Shown piece after piece: positions 8,093 to 11,903 of a stretch of DNA of 11,903 nucleotides; the stretch's first letter is position 1; each line of letters begins with the position of its first letter. Made by a program: the position numbers and the translations under genes. A model generated the notes under the pieces. It saw only the letters and a program-made list of their open reading frames with translations. It searched no databases and was not told the origin of the DNA. Location: NCBI GenBank assembly GCA_038250235.1, contig JBBSCO010000073.1, forward strand, positions 1-11,903, in the 5' to 3' direction. The stretch is from JAAUTS01 sp038250235. GTDB taxonomy: Bacteria; Verrucomicrobiota; Verrucomicrobiia; Methylacidiphilales; JAAUTS01.

Positions 8093-8317
8093 CCCATAAA
8101 ATATATCAATATAAATCATCTCCGCAAGAGCGAAGGTTGTAATTAGAATGTTTTTCAGTTTCAACATTTTGCAGGACTTTGCGGTAGAAGCTAAGCGAAT
8201 TTGGCTTTTCTTGCACATACTTGATGATATTTCTATCGCAGAAAAGTCTGAGCAGGCATAAAACGGAATGAATGGGCCGATCCGTTTCTGCCTGATAATT
8301 CAAGAAAGAAGATTTTA
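8093..8317. promoter_or_regulatory. divergent intergenic region between the propeller and GH63-like genes
   Basis: If the propeller gene starts at 8092, this 225-base region holds the promoters of both flanking genes. On the minus strand an AT-rich run (about 8095-8125), reading TTTATATTGATATATTTTATGGG in two adjoining parts, could contain a -10 element with TTGCGG as -35; this is a weak match. The plus-strand leader contains a strong imperfect hairpin, listed separately. No ribosome binding site stronger than the purine-rich AAGAAAGAAG at 8302-8311 precedes the GH63-like ATG. Confidence 0.3.
8253..8294 (+). promoter_or_regulatory. long hairpin/inverted repeat in the GH63-like gene leader
   Basis: The left arm CAGGCATAAAACGGA (8253-8267) pairs with the right arm TCCGTTTCTGCCTG (8281-8294) across a 13-base loop. 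All positions pair except a T/A insertion-mismatch next to CAGGCA. The structure ends 23 bases before the ATG at 8318. No U-tract follows on either strand, so it does not look like an intrinsic terminator. It could be a dimeric-regulator operator or an mRNA leader structure that affects translation or stability. Confidence 0.55.
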
Positions 8318-10051
8318 ATGGATAAAAAAAGTGAGTTATGGGATTTGGCCGCGATACCGTTCAGTCGGCGCGGCTCGTATTGGGCGGTTTCCATCCTGGA
8401 AGGACGGAAACCAGCACGGGACGGGTTATGGCTGCGTTGTATTCGGCAGCTCTTTGGTTCAGGAGCCCTGTTGCGCCTGGAGGGATTCGAGGGATCTTCC
8501 AAAGAGGTCGTAAGATTTGAACCGGGGGTCCTGGAGTTGCTGCGTGCGGATGGGTTGCAGGTGGGGATCAGTTTCGATGGGCCGGACTGTTTGAGGTTAC
8601 GGATTCGGGGCGGCCTGCTCCGCTTGGAGGCCAGCGATGCGGTAATCTTGGCGATGGGTCTCGGCAACGGTAAATGGCGGCTGGCCTCGCAGTCCATGAA
8701 TACTCTTTTTCATTTGGTCCCTTTGCGCGGCAAGCTGGTGGTGGAGGCACCCTGGACCGGAAAAGAAACATCATCCGTTTCGGTCGTATGTCAGCCTGAT
8801 CGGCTGGACGGGGAGATGGAACTGGCGTTGATCGAGTCGGCGTGCCGGGAGCCCTGCTCGGAGCGGGAGTTTCAGCGATGGGACCAATGCGTGGAGCAGG
8901 GAGAGCGCGATTTCCGGGGCTTTGCCGGGAAGCAGTTGCCGGTGCCGGATGAGTGGGCAAACGCCGGGCATCTGGCGGCCTATGTGAACTGGAGTTGTCT
9001 GGTGCGACCCACCGGGCGGTTGCAGAGGGAAGCCATGTATATGTCCAAAAACTGGATGACCGCCGTGTGGAGTTGGGACCACGCGGTCAACGCCCTGGCG
9101 CTGGCCCGTGGGTTGCCGGACATGGCCTGGGATCAATTCATGGTGATGTTTGATTTGCAGGATGAAGGGGGTTGCCTGCCCGATGCGGTCAGTGACCGGG
9201 ATTTGTATGTGTGCCATGTGAAGCCACCCATCCACGGATGGATCCTGGAGCGGATGATGCAGGAGGCTCCGGAAGGATTTTATGATGGAAAACGTTTGCG
9301 GGAGGCCTATCGCGTGTTGGCGGCACAGACGGGTTTCTGGTTGGAGCAACGCGATCCGTTCGGGACGGGTTTTCCGGTTTACTGGCATGGGAATGACTCG
9401 GGTTGGGATAACACGACCGCCATGTTGACCCAGTCGCCCATCGTCGGAACCGACTTACTGGCCTATCTTATTCGTCAATTGGAAGTGTTGGCGGGACTGG
9501 CCCGTGATTTGGAACTGTCGCAGGAAGCGGAGAAATGGCAGGGGGAAAGGGATCGTCTCCTACGCGGCTTTCAACAGACATTTTGGGTTGATGGCAGGTT
9601 TGCCCCGGCGGGCACGGGCGTTCCGGGGTCGGTGGCTCCGGCGGCTGGGGCGGACAGTTTACTGCCATACATGTCGGTGTTGCTGGGCACACGTTTGCCT
9701 GAGGAGATTTTGCGTCCATTAGTGGACGGGTTGATGCAACCGGGTCGATTTCTGACCGACTGGGGTCTGGCTTCGGAAAGCGTGGCCAGTCCGCATTACG
9801 AAAGTGACGGATACTGGCGTGGTCCGATCTGGGCACCTGCCATGTTGATTGTGGTGGAAGGCCTGGATGCTGCGGGACGTGTGGATTTGGCGGATGATCT
9901 GGCCGCCCGTTTTTGCCGGGCCTGCGCCAAGCATGGGTTTGCGGAGAATTACGACGCGATCAGCGGTCGCGGCCTGCGGGATCTGGGCTACACGTGGACG
10001 GCCAGCACCTTTTTCGTTCTGGCGAACCGGTTGTGCCGGAAGAGCGGATAA
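8318..10051 (+). CDS. GH63/mannosylglycerate-hydrolase-like (alpha/alpha)6-barrel glycosidase
   Basis: This is a 577-residue protein with no signal peptide, so probably cytosolic. Residues 1-200 form a beta-rich N-terminal domain and about 210-575 a helical barrel. Barrel marks are WSWDHAVNALALA (251-263), GNDSGWDNTT (358-367), SDGYWRGPIWAP (496-507) and FAENYDAISGRG (541-552) followed by LGYTWTAS. In GH63 enzymes and the related mannosylglycerate hydrolases, the Asp of the SG-x-DN motif acts as general acid and the Glu before N/Y-Y/F-D as base. By that comparison Asp364 and Glu543 are the candidates here. These inverting enzymes hydrolyse alpha-glucosides or alpha-mannosides. Amylo-alpha-1,6-glucosidase and trehalase-like proteins share the fold, so substrate is uncertain. 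The first ATG after a purine-rich stretch was taken as the start; later ATGs would cut into the N-terminal domain. It is divergent from the propeller gene. Confidence 0.85.
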   Translation: MDKKSELWDLAAIPFSRRGSYWAVSILEGRKPARDGLWLRCIRQLFGSGALLRLEGFEGSSKEVVRFEPGVLELLRADGLQVGISFDGPDCLRLRIRGGLLRLEASDAVILAMGLGNGKWRLASQSMNTLFHLVPLRGKLVVEAPWTGKETSSVSVVCQPDRLDGEMELALIESACREPCSEREFQRWDQCVEQGERDFRGFAGKQLPVPDEWANAGHLAAYVNWSCLVRPTGRLQREAMYMSKNWMTAVWSWDHAVNALALARGLPDMAWDQFMVMFDLQDEGGCLPDAVSDRDLYVCHVKPPIHGWILERMMQEAPEGFYDGKRLREAYRVLAAQTGFWLEQRDPFGTGFPVYWHGNDSGWDNTTAMLTQSPIVGTDLLAYLIRQLEVLAGLARDLELSQEAEKWQGERDRLLRGFQQTFWVDGRFAPAGTGVPGSVAPAAGADSLLPYMSVLLGTRLPEEILRPLVDGLMQPGRFLTDWGLASESVASPHYESDGYWRGPIWAPAMLIVVEGLDAAGRVDLADDLAARFCRACAKHGFAENYDAISGRGLRDLGYTWTASTFFVLANRLCRKSG

Positions 10052-10117
10052 TTGCGCAGAATCATTGATACAGCGGTTCTGTTTACCCCTGCAGCCCTAG
10101 TCAACTTGATTTTCTAT

Positions 10118-10616
10118 GAGCGGAAGATGAAGGCCATCGCGACGCGAGGTCGCTCCTACGGGGAGGTTTTGTAGGAGCGTGCTTGTCACGCGAAGGGTGG
10201 GGTTTGGGTTTGCAGTTTCCAGTTGTTGGTCGGAGAGCTCTACCTGTTGGTCTGGTCTGAGCGAAAGATGAAGGCCATCGCGACACAAGGTCGCTCCTAC
10301 GGGGGAGGTTTTCTTTGTAGGAGCGTGCTTGTCACGCGAAGGGTGGGGTTTTGGGTTTGCCGTTTCCGGTTTCCAGTTTCCGGTTGTAGGCCGGAGAGCC
10401 TTACCTTTTTGATTTGGCTGGAGCGGAAGATGAAGCCATCGCGACACAAGGTCGCTCCTACGGGGAGTTTCTTGTAGGAGCTTGCTTGCCACGCGAAGGG
10501 TGGGGTTTTGGGTTTCAGGTTTGCCGTTTCCAGTTTCCTGACTCCTGACTTTAAAATCTAAGCGAGTTGGCAGCACGGCGTCCGTCGCGGCGGACGCCCG
10601 ATAAAAAGAAGGAAAC
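10118..10616 (+). repeat. tandem array of three REP-like palindromic units
   Basis: Three units begin with GAGCGGAAGATGAAGG or a close variant, at 10118, 10259 and 10421. Each contains a left hairpin (GCGAC-loop-GTCGC), then CGCTCCTAC, a short G/T spacer, GTAGGAGCG, a right hairpin (GCGTG-CTTGT-CACGC), GAAGGGTGGGG, and a tail rich in GTTTCCG/GTTTCCA. CGCTCCTAC and GTAGGAGCG are perfect inverses (10151-10159 with 10171-10179; 10292-10300 with 10317-10325; the third unit at 10453-10461 and 10474-10482 has one change). Units 1 and 2 are 141 and 162 bases long. This organisation resembles REP doublets (REPINs/BIMEs). The 699-base gap between the GH63-like gene and the epimerase gene is mostly made of these repeats. 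Short open frames crossing them are not genes. Confidence 0.9.
10474..10616 (+). repeat. left copy of an inverted repeat flanking the epimerase gene
   Basis: The third REP unit continues into a longer tail not seen in units 1 and 2: a tandem TCCTGACTCCTGACT, a perfect 8-base-pair hairpin (GGCGTCCG at 10577-10584 with CGGACGCC at 10591-10598), then CGATAAAAAGAAGGAAAC. The reverse complement of 11764-11900 reproduces this order. By hand alignment, 10536-10616 matches 11764-11844 at 73 of 81 positions, and 10474-10505 matches 11869-11900 at 29 of 32. The intervening part differs in length (30 versus 24 bases). Confidence 0.88.
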
Positions 10617-10691
10617 CGAAAACCGCAAACCGAAAACCCCCAAGTTTTCCCTTCCCCCCGACCCCACAGATGGTCAGGCTGGACAATGCTG

Positions 10692-10729
10692 CGGGTTGGG
10701 GCATGTTTTTGAAACATGTTCCAAACCCG
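10692..10729 (+). promoter_or_regulatory. strong hairpin in the epimerase gene leader
   Basis: The left arm CGGGTTGGGGCATGTTT (10692-10708) pairs with AAACATGTTCCAAACCCG (10712-10729) over a three-base loop (TTG). The inner seven pairs are perfect. Two G-T wobbles and one bulged A (10725) occur further out, giving 17 pairs in all. It ends 21 bases before the ATG at 10751, immediately upstream of the AAGGA ribosome binding site. No U-tract follows. It may be an mRNA leader structure, an operator, or a further small palindromic repeat. Confidence 0.6.
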
Positions 10730-10741
10730 GGCACGATGCAA

Positions 10742-10746
10742 AAGGA
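10742..10746 (+). promoter_or_regulatory. ribosome binding site of the epimerase gene
   Basis: AAGGA lies four bases before the ATG at 10751. It is the clearest Shine-Dalgarno in the window and decides the start, since the upstream in-frame ATG codons have none. Confidence 0.6.
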
Positions 10747-10750
10747 TTCT

Positions 10751-11599
10751 ATGAATGTGATGGTTACCGGAGCTGCCGGGCGTTTGGGCTCGGCTGTCAC
10801 CAAAGAATTGGCTGCTGCGGGCCACACGGTTAGCGCGGTGGATATCTGCATGCCCCAGAAGCGGGAACACCTGAAGCGGACGGTCGTGGCGGACCTGGTT
10901 TCGCGGGAGGTTGCTTATCCCCTGATGGATGGGATCGAGGTATTGATTCACCTGGCCAATCATCCCGGCGAGGTCAGGCGGGATGCGCAGACCATGGTTC
11001 ATGACAATGTGTCCATGAACATGAACGTGTTCCAGGCCGCGCTGGAGTGTGGTGTGCAGCGACTCTACTTTGCCAGTTCGATCCAGGCCTTTGGTTTGAG
11101 TCCCAGGCATCATCCTGAGGATTACCAGGATTCGCCGCGTTTGTTGCCCTTGCGTTTGGAAGACATCAAGCCCCGCCCGCGCAATTCCTATGCGCTGAGC
11201 AAGTTGATGAGTGAGCATATGCTGGAATACTTTGTTCGTGAGGGGGCGCAAACGGGTGTGGCCCTGCGTTTCCCTCACTTGTTGTATCTGGAAGAAAAAC
11301 CCGGATACCAGGCCTTAGTGGATGGCAAAACCCGGCTGAAGGAACTGGCGTCAAACGAGGGCGAAACTTATCTGACCATGGAGGATGCCGCGCGTCTTTT
11401 TGCGGCATTTCTGGATCGGGACCCGGCCGGGTTTCACGTGATTTTTCCTGCATCGAAAAAAACCATCAGCGGGGAAGCACCGGGCGAAGTGGCCGCACGT
11501 TGTTTTCCGGGCTGGGGAAGACGCCACGACGGCGGGTTGGAATCGATCGTCGATTTGGCCATGATCAAGAAACTGGTGGACTGGGAACCGAAGGATTAG
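10751..11599 (+). CDS. NAD-dependent epimerase/dehydratase (extended SDR) family protein
   Basis: This is a 282-residue protein with the extended short-chain dehydrogenase/reductase fold. The N-terminal Rossmann motif is TGAAGRLG (residues 6-13), followed by strand 2 ending in an acidic residue (VDIC, Asp31), which favours NAD over NADP. The catalytic positions are the serine pair in FASSIQAFG (about 109-110) and YALSK (Tyr147, Lys151). LIHLANHPG is the conserved strand-4 region. Length and motifs fit the UDP-sugar epimerase and uronate dehydrogenase group (COG0451), so the substrate is probably a sugar, sugar nucleotide or hexuronate, but this cannot be fixed. The start is the ATG preceded by AAGGA at 10742-10746. 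The frame is open back to 10670, but that would translate the leader hairpin. It sits alone between inverted repeat copies. The intergenic repeats make cotranscription with the GH63-like gene uncertain. Confidence 0.88.
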   Translation: MNVMVTGAAGRLGSAVTKELAAAGHTVSAVDICMPQKREHLKRTVVADLVSREVAYPLMDGIEVLIHLANHPGEVRRDAQTMVHDNVSMNMNVFQAALECGVQRLYFASSIQAFGLSPRHHPEDYQDSPRLLPLRLEDIKPRPRNSYALSKLMSEHMLEYFVREGAQTGVALRFPHLLYLEEKPGYQALVDGKTRLKELASNEGETYLTMEDAARLFAAFLDRDPAGFHVIFPASKKTISGEAPGEVAARCFPGWGRRHDGGLESIVDLAMIKKLVDWEPKD

Positions 11600-11763
11600 G
11601 GATTGTTAGCGAATAAAAAGGGGTGCTGCGGTGCTGCGGAGCTTTCCCGTATGCAAAGAAACGACCTCAGTGGTTATGGCGGATTTTTAAACCACTAATC
11701 CCGCCCGAAGCGGGACAGGTAAATACTCATTTTTTTAGGAATAGGGGCACCTTCAGGTTTTGT
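11600..11763 (+). other. gene-free tail with two hairpins after the epimerase gene
   Basis: This stretch follows the epimerase stop. It contains an 8-base tandem duplication (GGTGCTGC twice, about 11622-11637). A hairpin pairs AGTGGTT (11669-11675) with AACCACT (11690-11696). A second, TCCCGC (11699-11704) with GCGGGA (11710-11715) over a CCGAA loop, is followed 14 bases later by a run of seven T (about 11730-11736). The second hairpin could serve as a weak terminator, but the T-run is too distant for a classical intrinsic one. No coding potential is seen. Confidence 0.35.
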
Positions 11764-11903
11764 GTTTCCTTCTTTTTATCGGGCGCCCGCCGCGAAAGAC
11801 GCCGTCCTGCCATCTCGCTTTAATTTCAAAGTCAGGAGTCAGGAGTTGGGGGTCGGGAAACCGGAAACCCCCACCCTTCGCGTGACCAGCACGCTCCTAC
11901 AAA
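11764..11903 (-). repeat. right, inverted copy of the repeat flanking the epimerase gene (cut by the window end)
   Basis: Read on the minus strand from 11900, this runs GTAGGAGCG, hairpin GCGTG-CTGGT-CACGC, GAAGGGTGGGG, a GTTTCC-rich linker, TCCTGACTCCTGACT, a degenerate GC-rich palindrome (GGCGTC...GGCGCC, kept by G-T pairs), and CGATAAAAAGAAGGAAAC. It is the reverse complement of 10474-10616 in the same order. The last three bases (AAA) match the T-rich spacer that precedes GTAGGAGCG in other units, so the element, and perhaps an inverted array, continues beyond the window. Confidence 0.88.

Noticed and set aside
10118..10505. CRISPR array
   Set aside because: The repeating units are about 141-162 bases long, internally palindromic and tandem, with similar rather than unique intervening sequence. 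No cas genes are present.
10097..11278. Minus-strand open frame of 393 codons crossing the epimerase gene and the REP array
   Set aside because: It reads through the repeats and the antisense of a clear SDR gene. The repeated protein segments simply mirror the DNA repeats.
11623..11823. Plus-strand open frame of 66 codons near the right edge
   Set aside because: It runs through hairpins and into the inverted repeat. It has no ribosome binding site or recognisable domain.

Overview
The window looks like part of the chromosome of a glycan-degrading Gram-negative bacterium, most likely from the Verrucomicrobiota/PVC group. This is inferred from large secreted glycan-active proteins with CBM9-like and beta-propeller domains, mostly weak Shine-Dalgarno sites, and dense families of short palindromic intergenic repeats. 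Nothing in the window fixes the taxon. No tRNA, rRNA, CRISPR array, integrase or transposase was seen.

Layout. The left edge (1-205, minus) carries a piece of an ABC exporter membrane domain that lacks its N-terminal third. To its right, on the minus strand, lie a secreted stand-alone CBM9-like protein (180-1016) and a large secreted clan GH-A-like glycosidase that ends in its own CBM9-like domain (1264-3987). Divergent from these is a cytosolic GH130 family mannoside phosphorylase (4156-5211, plus). Convergent with that is a very large secreted protein with a carbohydrate-binding-like domain, a beta-propeller and an EF-hand-like calcium loop (5381-8092, minus). Divergent from the propeller gene is a cytosolic GH63/mannosylglycerate-hydrolase-like (alpha/alpha)6 glycosidase (8318-10051, plus). 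A tandem array of REP-like palindromes follows (10118-10616), then an NAD-dependent epimerase/dehydrogenase (10751-11599, plus). The window ends inside an inverted copy of the last repeat unit (11764-11903).

How the genes may work together. The locus is organised as two secreted/cytosolic divergent pairs: GH-A glycosidase with GH130, and propeller protein with the GH63-like enzyme. A reasonable inference is that the secreted proteins bind and cut a polysaccharide or glycoconjugate outside the cytoplasm. The released oligosaccharides would then be finished inside the cell by phosphorolysis of a beta-mannoside (GH130) and hydrolysis of an alpha-linked sugar (GH63-like). The epimerase/dehydrogenase may act on a resulting sugar or uronate. 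No transporter or regulator dedicated to this set is visible.

The most unusual non-coding features are: the inverted repeat pair that brackets the epimerase gene; REP palindromes whose two hairpin types differ by compensatory base changes; strong hairpins just upstream of the epimerase and GH63-like genes; and repeated TGATACAT sites in the GH-A/GH130 divergent region.
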